From the NCBI GenBank assembly GCA_021824575.1, contig JAKAKJ010000033.1, positions 40,146 through 104,145 of the forward strand: 64,000 nucleotides of DNA, given 5' to 3'. Shown here in pieces: positions 53,787 to 64,000 of this stretch (its first letter is position 1; each line of letters begins with the position of its first letter). The notes under the pieces are model-generated. The model saw nothing but the letters and a program-made list of their open reading frames with translations, had not been told where the DNA came from and searched no databases. Source of the DNA: Chloroflexota bacterium. Its GTDB lineage: Bacteria; Chloroflexota; Anaerolineae; Anaerolineales; Villigracilaceae. The position numbers and the translations under genes were made by a program.

Positions 53787-54191
53787 TTACTCGTTTCCTG
53801 TGAGTTTCAAATTCACTTCTATGACTTTTCCATCTTCGATCCAAAAACCGCGCGCCTGCCAAAGTCCGCGCGGACGAGACCAGACGATATTGACGACGGG
53901 GTAGGCCGCCTCTTCGATGTCGGTCGCGGAGACCGCCTCGGGTCCCGCGGGATGCGAATGAAAGATGGCGAGTAGATCCATTTTATCTGCCTCGATGGAA
54001 TTGAACGCACGCAGCTGGTCCGCGGGATCCATCCGAAATCGTACCGGACTTTGGGCCTGATTCCTGATCAAAAAAATTCTCTCCACCGAATCGTTTTTTC
54101 CAGCCAGCAATCCGCAAGCTTCGAGCGGCGTCCAGGACTCGACATGAGCGCGCATCGCATCCCAATGCGATTGGCGGACGATAAGCCGCAT
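53787..54191 (-). CDS. JAMM/MPN+ metallopeptidase-like protein
   Basis: 134 residues from the ATG that shares one base with the upstream stop codon; a longer start would lie inside that upstream gene. The JAMM zinc site is complete: Glu24 in PLEACGLLA, His78 and His80 in FHSHPAGP, Asp91 in SATDIEEAA (HxHx10D). Stand-alone bacterial JAMM proteins remove C-terminal tags or process sulfur-carrier proteins, or cleave cysteine conjugates. No ubiquitin-like or carrier gene is visible nearby. Translational overlap with a membrane protein suggests a shared role. Confidence 0.85.
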   Translation of the reverse strand: MRLIVRQSHWDAMRAHVESWTPLEACGLLAGKNDSVERIFLIRNQAQSPVRFRMDPADQLRAFNSIEADKMDLLAIFHSHPAGPEAVSATDIEEAAYPVVNIVWSRPRGLWQARGFWIEDGKVIEVNLKLTGNE

Positions 54192-55015
54192 TAGCGGAGA
54201 AAGACCGCCGCGACCCACAGCGCGCCGAGAATGATGCCCGGCTCGGTGATTGCATTGCGTATCGGGATATCTTCATTGAGACGGTCTGCCAGCGCGGTCA
54301 GCGCATAGAGCGGGCCAAGTAGGATCAGCGCAAATTGCAGCGATGAGAGCGGCCAGTAATGCAAGCTTGCCGCCAGCTGTGCGGTGATAAATCCAACGCC
54401 GATGCCCCACGGAAAATTCCAGTGGCCGCCCAGCCGTAAATGGAGTGTGCGTAACGTGACCAGCCCCGCCGCGAGGAAAATAGCCGGGGCAGTGATGAAG
54501 AGCCGCGCACCGGCAATCCGCAGGGCGATCACGAAAAGCAGGAACAGCGCATACGACAGCGCAGTCAGGCCTGCGGATGCGATTGCATAGGAAGGTGCGC
54601 CGGGATCCAACGCAATGTATTCGGCGAGGATGATCAGCACAAGGATCGCCGCGCTGAACCCAAAGCCAATCCACCAAACAGAACCGGATGGAAGAAGGTC
54701 GAGCAACACGCCGATGATGAAAGCTGTCAAGGCGGGCAAGAGCCAATGCTCGATTGTACGTGCCGGTTGAAGTGTTTTTATGGACGGATGCTCGCGCAGC
54801 ATCCAGTCCATGCCGCTGGCAGTCAAACCGGCGGCTACGAGAGTCATTGCTGTGCCCATTGAGATTGGATAGGAAAAATAGAAGCCGGGCAGTTGCAGGG
54901 TCAGGGTGAAGCCCGGCGCATTGACCAGGCGCGTGAGCGCATACGTCAGGAGCACAACAGCCGTCACGACACTGACGCGGTTTGCGTCCGGCAAATAACG
55001 TTCTTTGTTTTGCAT
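54191..55015 (-). CDS. Conserved membrane protein of unknown function (DUF5656-like)
   Basis: 274 residues from the ATG encoding MQNKERYLPD; a second ATG 39 bases upstream (55054) is possible but lies before a TATACT-like -10. About eight transmembrane helices are present, without catalytic motif. The protein resembles a Chloroflexota membrane family I recall as DUF5656; this is from memory only. Its stop codon overlaps the start of the JAMM peptidase gene (TAATG). Confidence 0.65.
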   Translation of the reverse strand: MQNKERYLPDANRVSVVTAVVLLTYALTRLVNAPGFTLTLQLPGFYFSYPISMGTAMTLVAAGLTASGMDWMLREHPSIKTLQPARTIEHWLLPALTAFIIGVLLDLLPSGSVWWIGFGFSAAILVLIILAEYIALDPGAPSYAIASAGLTALSYALFLLFVIALRIAGARLFITAPAIFLAAGLVTLRTLHLRLGGHWNFPWGIGVGFITAQLAASLHYWPLSSLQFALILLGPLYALTALADRLNEDIPIRNAITEPGIILGALWVAAVFLR

Positions 55016-55126
55016 CAGTATAAATTCTACCCAAAATTTAGGCATTCGTCCCATCTTCTTTCCCTGCTCTCATAAAATAGAACATATTTGCGGGAGCAGT
55101 AGGCGGTATGGTAGAATCAATCGGCT

Positions 55127-56119
55127 ATGCAACAACTCAAGACAGAAACCGAAGTTTTACCCCCGCCGCCCGGCATTATCGGATCGCTCAAAAGCGGCTT
55201 CGACATTGTCGCCACTCACATCACGGCCATCCTGCTGCCGCTGGCAATTGACTTGCTCCTTTGGCTTGGCCCACATTTGAGCATGGATCAAGTTGCCCAG
55301 CCGGTTCTGAAGGAATTCAGCAGTATGGCAGCCGGCGGCGGAATCAGTCAGAGCGACATCAGCAACGCGGTCAGTTTATATAATCAATTCTTCCAGCAAT
55401 TCAACCTGCTCGGAATTTTGCGGACGTTTCCAATTGGCGTCTTCAGCTTGATGAGCGCCAAAATGCCGGGTTTGTCCCCGCTTGGCGGCCCGGTTGTCTT
55501 CCAAATTGACTCGTTCAACCATTTGGCGGGGCTGGTGTTTTTGCTGACTTTGATTGGATGGCTCCTGGGCAGCCTGTATTTTCGTTGGGTGGCTGCGCTC
55601 GTGACACCGGAACTTTTGCCCTCCACAGGGCGCGCCGTCTTGCAGACTTTTCTTTTCTCTGTGATCTGGTCGCTTCTAGCCTGGGCTTTTGGCCTACCCC
55701 TGATGCTGGTGCTTTACCTTTTCTTTGCGATCAATCCAATCCTCGGCGATGTGGTTTTGTTGGTCCTCGGCTTTCTATCCATGTGGCTGATCGTGCCGAT
55801 CTTTTTTTCTCCGCACGGGATGTTCGTTAAAAAGCAAAATGCTTTGGCATCCATTTTAAGCAGTTTTCGGATGGCGCGCTTTACATTGCCCACCAGCAGT
55901 TTGTTCGTGTTGACGGTTGTCATGATCGGCATTGGGTTGAATTTTCTATGGTCGGTTCCCGCAGATGATTCATGGTTGTCGCTGGTGGGAATCCTTGGGC
56001 ATGCCTTTATCACGACGGCTTTACTGGCATCCTCGTTTGCCTATTACCGCGATATGAACGTCTGGCTTCAGACAGTGCTTGAGCGTTTGAAGACGCGCCT
56101 TCCAACACCGCAGGCATAG
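55127..56119 (+). CDS. Membrane protein of unknown function
   Basis: 330 residues with about six hydrophobic segments. The N-terminus, PPPPGIIGSLKSGFDIVATH, resembles the 'glycerophosphoryl diester/YIP-like' start of bacterial integral proteins that have a first amphipathic helix. No known motif is found. It is divergent from the membrane protein at 54191 and 45 bases upstream of gyrB, with which it may be co-transcribed. A TAGAAT at about 55110 could be its -10 box. Confidence 0.6.
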   Translation: MQQLKTETEVLPPPPGIIGSLKSGFDIVATHITAILLPLAIDLLLWLGPHLSMDQVAQPVLKEFSSMAAGGGISQSDISNAVSLYNQFFQQFNLLGILRTFPIGVFSLMSAKMPGLSPLGGPVVFQIDSFNHLAGLVFLLTLIGWLLGSLYFRWVAALVTPELLPSTGRAVLQTFLFSVIWSLLAWAFGLPLMLVLYLFFAINPILGDVVLLVLGFLSMWLIVPIFFSPHGMFVKKQNALASILSSFRMARFTLPTSSLFVLTVVMIGIGLNFLWSVPADDSWLSLVGILGHAFITTALLASSFAYYRDMNVWLQTVLERLKTRLPTPQA

Positions 56120-56140
56120 CATACTTTTCAGGTATTTTGA

Positions 56141-58087
<1,947 letters not shown>

Positions 58088-58097
58088 CAGAAAAAGG

Positions 58098-58128
58098 ATG
58101 CCCGCCACTTTCAAGTGGCGGGCATTTT
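58098..58128 (+). terminator. Rho-independent terminator after gyrB
   Basis: atgcccgccactt and aagtggcgggcat form a strong stem around a short loop, followed by tttt, 11 bases after the gyrB stop codon. Confidence 0.88.
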
Positions 58129-58195
58129 GCGCTTAACGGCTTTGTTATGAAAGTACCACTTATTTACCATATAATATAGGTACAATTTTTTCGTC

Positions 58196-61100
58196 ATGGC
58201 CGTTAAATCTGCCTCTCCCACACGCGCTCCTTTGGCCGATGCGCTTCATTCTGAGCGTTCCAATGCGCTCCTCAACCAGGCTCTCCAAATCGCTGCTTTC
58301 AGTTATCAATTCATTGCGGTGGCGGCATTTATCGCCGCGCTGATCCTCGCCGGCGGATGGCTGAGAATGCCGTTCCTCGGCGCGTTCTACGAACACACTT
58401 TGATTTTTAACGGGGCTGTCCCAACTGGAGATTCGGCTGCGTGGAATTTATACGATCAAGGCGTCCGGCTTGGCGATCAGCTATTGGCAGTCAACGGCGT
58501 TCAGGTTCACAGTACATCGGATGTTCAAAATGTTTTAAGCGGCAGGGTTCAGGGGACGATCCCGACCACCGAAGGTTTTGCCCCCGGCGAGACGATCCCG
58601 GTGACGATCCGGACCGCTTCCGGCGCGGAAAAAACTTTGCAGGTGACGCTGAGCGTTTTCCCGTCCGAGGATGAAGCGGCGTATTTTATCCTGCCAGCCA
58701 TCATTAGTTTTCTCTTCCTCGCCATCGGTTTATGGATATTTGGGATGCGCCGCACCGAAACTGCCGGACGAGCCTTTGCGATCTTTGCTTCCTCATTCAG
58801 CATTGCAAGCGGTTCCCTCTTCGATTTATTCACCACCCACCAACTGACATTTGTTTGGACGCTGGGCGTGGCGATAGCAGGCGGCGCATTGATTGACCTG
58901 GCGTTATCCTTCCCGCAGGAAAACCGGATCGTGATCGGGCGGCCTTATTTGCGCTGGATCGGCTATATTGCTGCGCTTGCGCTGGCTGGTTATGCCTTTA
59001 CAACGCTTTACAATTTTTCCCACCCCACAGCTTATATCGAAGCCTGGCGCTGGATTTATGCCTTTGTAGGTCTTTCCAGCATCATCTATTTGCTGGTCAA
59101 CGTTTATTATGGTTTTACCGCGCAATCGCCGGTCATCAAAACACAGGCGCGTATGATCATAGGCGGCGCAGTGATTGCATTTGGGCCGATGACGTTCTGG
59201 CTGTTGACCACGCCGTTCAATCTGTTTGACTTTTCACCTTATCTGTTTTTGCCAATTGTTTTCTTTCCGCTGACGCTGGGTTATACAATCCTGCGCTTCC
59301 GCTTCATCCGCACCGATGATTGGGTCCGGCAGGGACTCGTTTATCTTCTGCTGACCGTTTTTATCGTTGCCGGATACGGCCTCCTTGTCACCGGCTTGAG
59401 CGTGATCTTCAAATCGGCCATGCCGTCCAGCAGTCCATATTGGATCGGCGCGCTGGTCTTCGTGGTGGCGATCCTGCTCGATCCGATCCGCGTGCGCCTG
59501 CAAAGTTATGTGGATGCGGCGTTTTTCCGGGGCCAGCGCGCATACAACGAAAGCGTCCAGCGCTTCACTCACGAATTGACCGGTGCGGTGGATCTTGCGA
59601 CGATCAGCCGGGTGCTGCGCGAGCAAATCATCACCTCGCTGACACCTGACCGCGTCCACATTTTTACGTACGATGGGATCAACGATCAATATGTGTCGCT
59701 GGTCGCAGACGATAACCGCGCCAGCACAGACATCCGTTTTTCGAGCAGTAGTCCGCTGGCGCAGTATTTCATGAAGGAGCGTTTGCCGTTATACCTCGAT
59801 GGCGCAACTTTGCCGCCGAGCCTCAAAGCGGAACAGGCGCGGCTTACTTTGCTGGGTGCGCGTCTTTTTGTTATTTTGCCGGGCCGCGAACGGCCAGTCG
59901 GCTGGCTGGCGCTGGGTCCGCGCCTTTCGGGGCAGCCATATACTCCTCGCGATTTGACTTATCTTGATAATCTTGCGGATCAGGCATCGGTGGCGATTCA
60001 GCGTTTGCAGACGGTCGCCAACCTCGAACGCCGCGCCCAGGAAACGAATGCGCTGATGCGAGTCTCGCAGGGCGTGAACGTGACGTTGTCATTCGATGAT
60101 GTGCTCGAACTTATCTACGCCCAAACCGCGCAAATCATCCCAACTTCGCATTTTCACATCACGCTCTATAACAAGGACAATGATTATTTCTATTACGGCT
60201 TTGCCGTGGAGAACAAGGATCGCATCAACACCCGCGAAAATGTTCCTTTCCCGCCCAATACCGGGATCGCGCCTGAGATTATCCGGAGAGGCCGTCCGAT
60301 TATCACAGCGGATTATTTGCGGGAATGTCAGACGCGCGGTGTGACGCCCGAAACCGAAGGTGTCTTTGCGTGGATGGGTGTGCCGCTCAACGCGGGTGCC
60401 GAGTCCATCGGCGCGTTGAGCGTTGGGAGCCGCGACCCTACCACCGTTTATACACGCGGACAGCTTGAATTACTCCAATCCATTGCCGACCAGACGGCGG
60501 GCGCCATTGTCAAGTCGCGCCTGCTTCAAGAGACGCAGCAACGTGCCCGCCAGCTTAGCACGTTGAACGAAGTTACGCGCCAGCTCACATCAACGCTGGA
60601 ATTGGAACCTTTGCTTCAGAATATTCTCGAAAGTGCGGTCAGCATTTTGAATTGCGAAGCGGGCAGTCTTTTCCTTGTTGACGAACAGACTGGCGATCTC
60701 GTCTTTCGCGTGACGGCAGGACCGGTGGCGAAGGATTTGCTCGGCCAGCGTTTGCCACCCGGAAGCGGCATCGTGGGACGCGCCGTGAACACGCGCGGCC
60801 CCGTGATCGAAAATGATGTCAAGCGTTCGGGAGGCTGGAGCGCAAATGCTGATTCTCAAACGGGATTTGTCACACACGCGTTGATGGCTGTGCCTTTGCA
60901 GGTCAAAGCTAATGTGATGGGCGTGATCGAAGTCATCAACCGCCGCGACGGTTTGCCGTTCGTCGAGGAAGACCAAACACTGCTGACCGCCTTCGCGGGT
61001 CAGGCCGCGGTTGCCATGGAAAATGCGCGTTTGTATACCTTGACCGATCAGGAACTGGCAGCACGCGTCGAGGAACTTTCGGTCATGCAGCGCATTGACC

Positions 61101-62263
61101 GCGAGTTGAATGCCAGCCTCGAAATGGACCGCGCCATGCGTATCACGCTGGAATGGGCAATGCGCCAGTCCAATGCGGAAGCCGGATTGATTGGCATGCT
61201 GGAGGAAGGCAAATTGCACGTGGTCGCACAGCAGGGGTATGAAGAATACATCGGGAATTACACAGAACATGCTGCACCCCTGGACCTTCCAGCGTTGAAA
61301 ATTGCCATCGAAAGCGGCCTCCCGCAGCGGGTCATGTTGGACGCGGACGCTGGCGGAGGCCTGCTGCCATCGGCGCACACGCAGATCGTGATCCCAATCC
61401 GACGCGAAGCGTCCGTCATCGGCTTGCTGATGCTGGAGAGCGTGAGTGATACACAGCAGGATATCGCGTTCCTCAATCGTTTAAGTGACCATGCGGCCAT
61501 TGCAATTTCCAACGCGCAGCTGTATGGTGAAGTCCAGCGCGCCAACCTGGCAAAAAGCGAGTTCGTTTCATTCGTGGCGCATGAACTCAAGAACCCGATG
61601 ACTTCGATCAAAGGTTACACGGAATTGCTGGCGGCAGGCGCAGTTGGCCCGACCAATGCCATGCAGACCAACTTTTTGAACACGATCCGTTCCAACGTCG
61701 AACGCATGTCCACGCTGGTCTCGGATTTGAACGATAATTCCAAGATCGAAGCGGGCCGCCTGCGCCTCGATTTCAAACCGGTTGAAGTGAACGATCTTGT
61801 GGATGAAGTTGTGCGCTCCACGAAACGCCAGATCGAAGATAAGAAGCAAACCATCCAGTCTGAGTTGCCCGCACAATTGCCAAAAGTGTGGGGCGACCGC
61901 ACGCGGCTTGGACAGGTGTTGACGAACCTCGTCAGCAATGCAAACAAATACACGCAGGAAGGCGGGACGCTGATCGTCGGCGCGGAGGCCTCGGCCAATC
62001 GCTGGGATCCCGAAGGCGCTGGCCGGGTCGTGCATCTGTGGGTCAAGGACAACGGCATTGGCATCAGCCCTGAGGATCAGCAGAAAATTTTCCAAAAGTT
62101 CTTCCGCTCTGAAGATCAAAAAGCGCGCGAAGCGCCTGGCACCGGGCTTGGTTTGAATATCACCAAGAGTCTGGTCGAGATGCAGGGCGGGCGTATTTGG
62201 TTCGAAAGTGGATTCCGTCAGGGGACCACGTTCCACTTTACGGTACCGGTGGCTGAGAATTAA
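58196..62263 (+). CDS. Multi-GAF membrane sensor histidine kinase
   Basis: 1355 residues. A first helix (about 35-55) and a PDZ-like segment (about 75-150, GVRLGDQLLAVNGVQV) face outward. A seven- to eight-helix membrane domain spans about 160-430. Four GAF-like domains follow (about 445-605, 615-785, 800-970, 980-1120). The HisKA domain has FVAHELKNPM with phospho-acceptor His1129. The HATPase has TNLVSNANKYT, VKDNGIGISPEDQQ and GTGLGLNITKSL. All catalytic boxes are intact. No response regulator gene is adjacent; the FIST gene starts 2 bases downstream. Confidence 0.92.
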   Translation: MAVKSASPTRAPLADALHSERSNALLNQALQIAAFSYQFIAVAAFIAALILAGGWLRMPFLGAFYEHTLIFNGAVPTGDSAAWNLYDQGVRLGDQLLAVNGVQVHSTSDVQNVLSGRVQGTIPTTEGFAPGETIPVTIRTASGAEKTLQVTLSVFPSEDEAAYFILPAIISFLFLAIGLWIFGMRRTETAGRAFAIFASSFSIASGSLFDLFTTHQLTFVWTLGVAIAGGALIDLALSFPQENRIVIGRPYLRWIGYIAALALAGYAFTTLYNFSHPTAYIEAWRWIYAFVGLSSIIYLLVNVYYGFTAQSPVIKTQARMIIGGAVIAFGPMTFWLLTTPFNLFDFSPYLFLPIVFFPLTLGYTILRFRFIRTDDWVRQGLVYLLLTVFIVAGYGLLVTGLSVIFKSAMPSSSPYWIGALVFVVAILLDPIRVRLQSYVDAAFFRGQRAYNESVQRFTHELTGAVDLATISRVLREQIITSLTPDRVHIFTYDGINDQYVSLVADDNRASTDIRFSSSSPLAQYFMKERLPLYLDGATLPPSLKAEQARLTLLGARLFVILPGRERPVGWLALGPRLSGQPYTPRDLTYLDNLADQASVAIQRLQTVANLERRAQETNALMRVSQGVNVTLSFDDVLELIYAQTAQIIPTSHFHITLYNKDNDYFYYGFAVENKDRINTRENVPFPPNTGIAPEIIRRGRPIITADYLRECQTRGVTPETEGVFAWMGVPLNAGAESIGALSVGSRDPTTVYTRGQLELLQSIADQTAGAIVKSRLLQETQQRARQLSTLNEVTRQLTSTLELEPLLQNILESAVSILNCEAGSLFLVDEQTGDLVFRVTAGPVAKDLLGQRLPPGSGIVGRAVNTRGPVIENDVKRSGGWSANADSQTGFVTHALMAVPLQVKANVMGVIEVINRRDGLPFVEEDQTLLTAFAGQAAVAMENARLYTLTDQELAARVEELSVMQRIDRELNASLEMDRAMRITLEWAMRQSNAEAGLIGMLEEGKLHVVAQQGYEEYIGNYTEHAAPLDLPALKIAIESGLPQRVMLDADAGGGLLPSAHTQIVIPIRREASVIGLLMLESVSDTQQDIAFLNRLSDHAAIAISNAQLYGEVQRANLAKSEFVSFVAHELKNPMTSIKGYTELLAAGAVGPTNAMQTNFLNTIRSNVERMSTLVSDLNDNSKIEAGRLRLDFKPVEVNDLVDEVVRSTKRQIEDKKQTIQSELPAQLPKVWGDRTRLGQVLTNLVSNANKYTQEGGTLIVGAEASANRWDPEGAGRVVHLWVKDNGIGISPEDQQKIFQKFFRSEDQKAREAPGTGLGLNITKSLVEMQGGRIWFESGFRQGTTFHFTVPVAEN

Positions 62264-62265
62264 TC

Positions 62266-63414
62266 ATGACGATCCACGCCTCGGTTGGATTTGCACAGGA
62301 ACTCGATGGCCGCGAAGCCGGTTTGCAGGCCGCACATCAGGCGTTGAATCGACTCGGGGTTGGCTCGCCGAATCTCGGAATTTTGATTGCATCGAATCAA
62401 TATCAGCCGCGCGAAGTCATCAGCGGTGTTGCCAGCCTTTTGGGCGACGCCTCGCTGATCGGCTTCAGCGCGCCCGCAGGTTTGACCAGCGCGGGCCAGC
62501 ATCCGCATTCTGTAACGCTGGCTTTGTTGAGTGGAGACTTTCAGTCGGAGGCGCACTGGTTTCCCGGCTACGCTCAATCGGGACGTGAGACGGCGAATCT
62601 CTTGATACAAGCCGCATCGTCGAATGCGGACAACAAGGTGGCATTGTTCTTTGCCGATGGTTTCAACGGCGATGCTGAGCAATTATGTGCCGCGATCCAA
62701 CCCGGAGCGCTTTCGATAGCCGGCGGACTATCAAGTGGCGATTTGCACACGGGTGCGACGTATCAAATGTCGGGAACCCAAACCGGGACCGGAAGCCTGG
62801 CGGCGGCTCTTTTGCGCGGGAACATACGCATCGGAGTTGGGTACGCTCACGGCTGGGACCCGGTCGGGAGCCAATTCCGCGTGACGCGTTCGCGCGGTTT
62901 CTGGCTTCGGACCTTGGACGGGCGCCCGGCTTCGGAAACCTATGCGGAACTCTTCGGCCATCCTGCGCGCGATTGGGCGTTTCCTCCATTGAGTTATCTG
63001 GCGCGTTTGTATCCGCTGGGTGTGGAGCAGGGAGAAGACATGGTCGTGCGCGCTCCAATCCGCGTGGAAGCAGACGGGAGTTTCCGCATGAATGCGGCAG
63101 TTCGTGATGGCATTGACGCGTATCTGCTGGTCGGCAGCCGCGCCTCCTGCGAAAAAGCCGCGGCTCAAGCCGCGCAACAGGCGTTGGTTGCATTAGGTGA
63201 TTCAAAGCCGGCTTTCGCATTGGTGCTGGTGGATATCGCCTGGCAGATGCTTTTGAAATCCGATCCCGGTATCGAAGTCCGCGCCGTGCAGGATATTCTT
63301 GGCGCACAAGTCCCAATCGCGGGCGGATATACGCTTGGTCAAATCGTCCCCGGCAAGGATGGCGCGCCGCGCTTCTTGAATCAGCACATTGCCGTAATTG
63401 CGTTTGGAGAATAA
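62266..63414 (+). CDS. FIST-domain sensory protein
   Basis: 382 residues, FIST_N (about 30-215) and FIST_C (about 225-365). Typical segments are LIGFSAPAGLTSAG, VALFFADGFNGDAEQL, SIAGGLSSGD, IGVGYAHGWDPVG and LLVGSRASCEKAA. FIST is a predicted small-ligand (perhaps amino-acid) sensor found beside signalling proteins. Two bases separate the stop of the kinase from this ATG, so it probably delivers a ligand signal to that kinase. No membrane segment is seen. Two terminator-like hairpins follow. Confidence 0.88.
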   Translation: MTIHASVGFAQELDGREAGLQAAHQALNRLGVGSPNLGILIASNQYQPREVISGVASLLGDASLIGFSAPAGLTSAGQHPHSVTLALLSGDFQSEAHWFPGYAQSGRETANLLIQAASSNADNKVALFFADGFNGDAEQLCAAIQPGALSIAGGLSSGDLHTGATYQMSGTQTGTGSLAAALLRGNIRIGVGYAHGWDPVGSQFRVTRSRGFWLRTLDGRPASETYAELFGHPARDWAFPPLSYLARLYPLGVEQGEDMVVRAPIRVEADGSFRMNAAVRDGIDAYLLVGSRASCEKAAAQAAQQALVALGDSKPAFALVLVDIAWQMLLKSDPGIEVRAVQDILGAQVPIAGGYTLGQIVPGKDGAPRFLNQHIAVIAFGE

Positions 63415-63417
63415 ATG

Positions 63418-63448
63418 CGAGACCAGTGACGTTTATCCACTGGTCTCG
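63418..63448 (+). terminator. Terminator-like hairpin after the FIST gene
   Basis: cgagaccagtg and cactggtctcg form an 11-bp perfect stem with a 9-base loop followed by a weak T run (tttc). Confidence 0.6.
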
Positions 63449-63473
63449 TTTCAAAGGGAGAATAATTATGTCT

Positions 63474-63510
63474 GACTTCGGAAATTTCAAAAATTTCCGA
63501 AGTCTTTTTT
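63474..63510. terminator. Terminator between convergent FIST and trpB2 genes
   Basis: gacttcggaaattt and aaatttccgaagtc are perfect inverse repeats with a loop of 3 bases, then six Ts on the plus strand. The hairpin ends a few bases from the trpB2 stop codon and can serve the plus-strand transcript. Confidence 0.8.
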
Positions 63511-64000
63511 ATACTGGGATATTCACTTTTGGTAATTCTTCCATGGCGGCGTGGACAGCTTCCGCTGGATATTCATAATCTTCGAGCTTGCCGCCGAGGA
63601 AAGCCTCATACGCGCCCATGTCGAAGTTGCCGTGACCAGAGAGGTTGAACAGGATGACGCGCTTCTCACCTTTGGCTTTGGCGTCGAGCGCTTCATCAAT
63701 CGCGGCGCGGATGGCGTGAGCCGATTCCGGCGCGGGGACGATTCCCTCGGCACGCGCAAACTGGATCGCGGCCTCGAACGTTGGTTTTTGCTTGACGGCC
63801 ACCGCTTGAATGAGTCCGGCATCGTAAAAAGCCGAGATGCTGGGCGCCATGCCGTGATAACGCAGTCCGCCCGCGTGAATGGATGGCGGCACAAAGCTGT
63901 GTCCGAGGGTGTGCATTTTGACAACCGGCGCCATCTTGGCGGTGTCACCGTAATCGAACGTGTAAATGCCTTTCGTCAGGGAAGGGGCGGCGGTCGGTTC
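63509..64000 (-). CDS. trpB: Tryptophan synthase beta chain, TrpB2 type (partial)
   Basis: The 3' part of the gene, 163 codons, continues to the window edge without stop. KGIYTFDYGDTAKM, VKMHTLGHSFVPPSIHAGGL, RYHGMAPSISAFY and ILFNLSGHGNFDMGAYEAFL follow the order of the TrpB2 C-terminal half; the long insertion with HAGGLRYHG separates TrpB2 from TrpB1. The SGHGNFD segment is near the PLP phosphate/serine site. TrpB2 condenses indole with serine and is common in Chloroflexota and archaea. The lysine that binds PLP lies outside the window. Confidence 0.93.
   Translation of the reverse strand, partial: EPTAAPSLTKGIYTFDYGDTAKMAPVVKMHTLGHSFVPPSIHAGGLRYHGMAPSISAFYDAGLIQAVAVKQKPTFEAAIQFARAEGIVPAPESAHAIRAAIDEALDAKAKGEKRVILFNLSGHGNFDMGAYEAFLGGKLEDYEYPAEAVHAAMEELPKVNIPV

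Overview
The window looks like a chromosomal segment of a Chloroflexota bacterium, probably class Anaerolineae. This is an inference from gene content: a TrpB2-type tryptophan synthase beta chain, a multi-GAF histidine kinase followed by a FIST protein, roadblock-domain signalling, lipoproteins with Pro/Thr-rich linkers, and many dispersed palindromic repeats. Base composition is moderate (about half G+C by eye). No 16S gene is present, so the assignment is provisional.

Region 1 (about 1-43,500) is one long, almost entirely plus-strand gene cluster for a cell-surface or exported polysaccharide. It holds six GT-C-like membrane proteins (131, 3787, 15745, 30075, 32298, 36324), a methyltransferase-glycosyltransferase fusion (2216, minus strand), a MarR-type regulator of the kind found in exopolysaccharide loci (5869), nucleotide-sugar epimerases, a Wzm/Wzt ABC exporter (8364-10504), several glycosyltransferases, and two LapA-domain proteins. 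It also has nonulosonic (sialic-like) acid genes: PseB, two NeuB-family synthases, an SpsF-like and a NeuA-like cytidylyltransferase (the latter fused to a HAD phosphatase), and an SDR. A bifunctional ATP sulfurylase/APS kinase (34443) lies in the same cluster as two sulfotransferases (29045, 40979), so the polymer is probably sulfated with locally made PAPS. Three lipoproteins and two small membrane proteins of AT-richer composition look like accessory insertions. The region is littered with short palindromic repeats and one IS200-like (RAYT-type) transposase unit.

Region 2 (43,500-50,250) has a TetR regulator, a roughly 600-bp gene-poor stretch, a strong sigma70-type promoter with a structured leader and tRNA-Lys(CTT), a bidirectional terminator, a TPR protein and DNA polymerase I.

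Region 3 (50,250-64,000) has an unusual signalling protein (receiver-like domain, roadblock domain, disordered linker, and a C-terminal IS200-transposase-like fold that has lost its HUH histidines). It continues with an MBL hydrolase, a divergent PlsY, a JAMM peptidase overlapping a membrane protein, an unknown membrane protein, GyrB, a 1355-residue sensor histidine kinase coupled to a FIST protein, and the 3' part of trpB2.

The best candidate for something undescribed is the domesticated TnpA-like domain at 50253-51902. Next are the sulfated nonulosonate polysaccharide programme, with a possible shared operator upstream of both the regulator and the PAPS synthase, and a palindromic repeat inserted in frame inside a glycosyltransferase gene.
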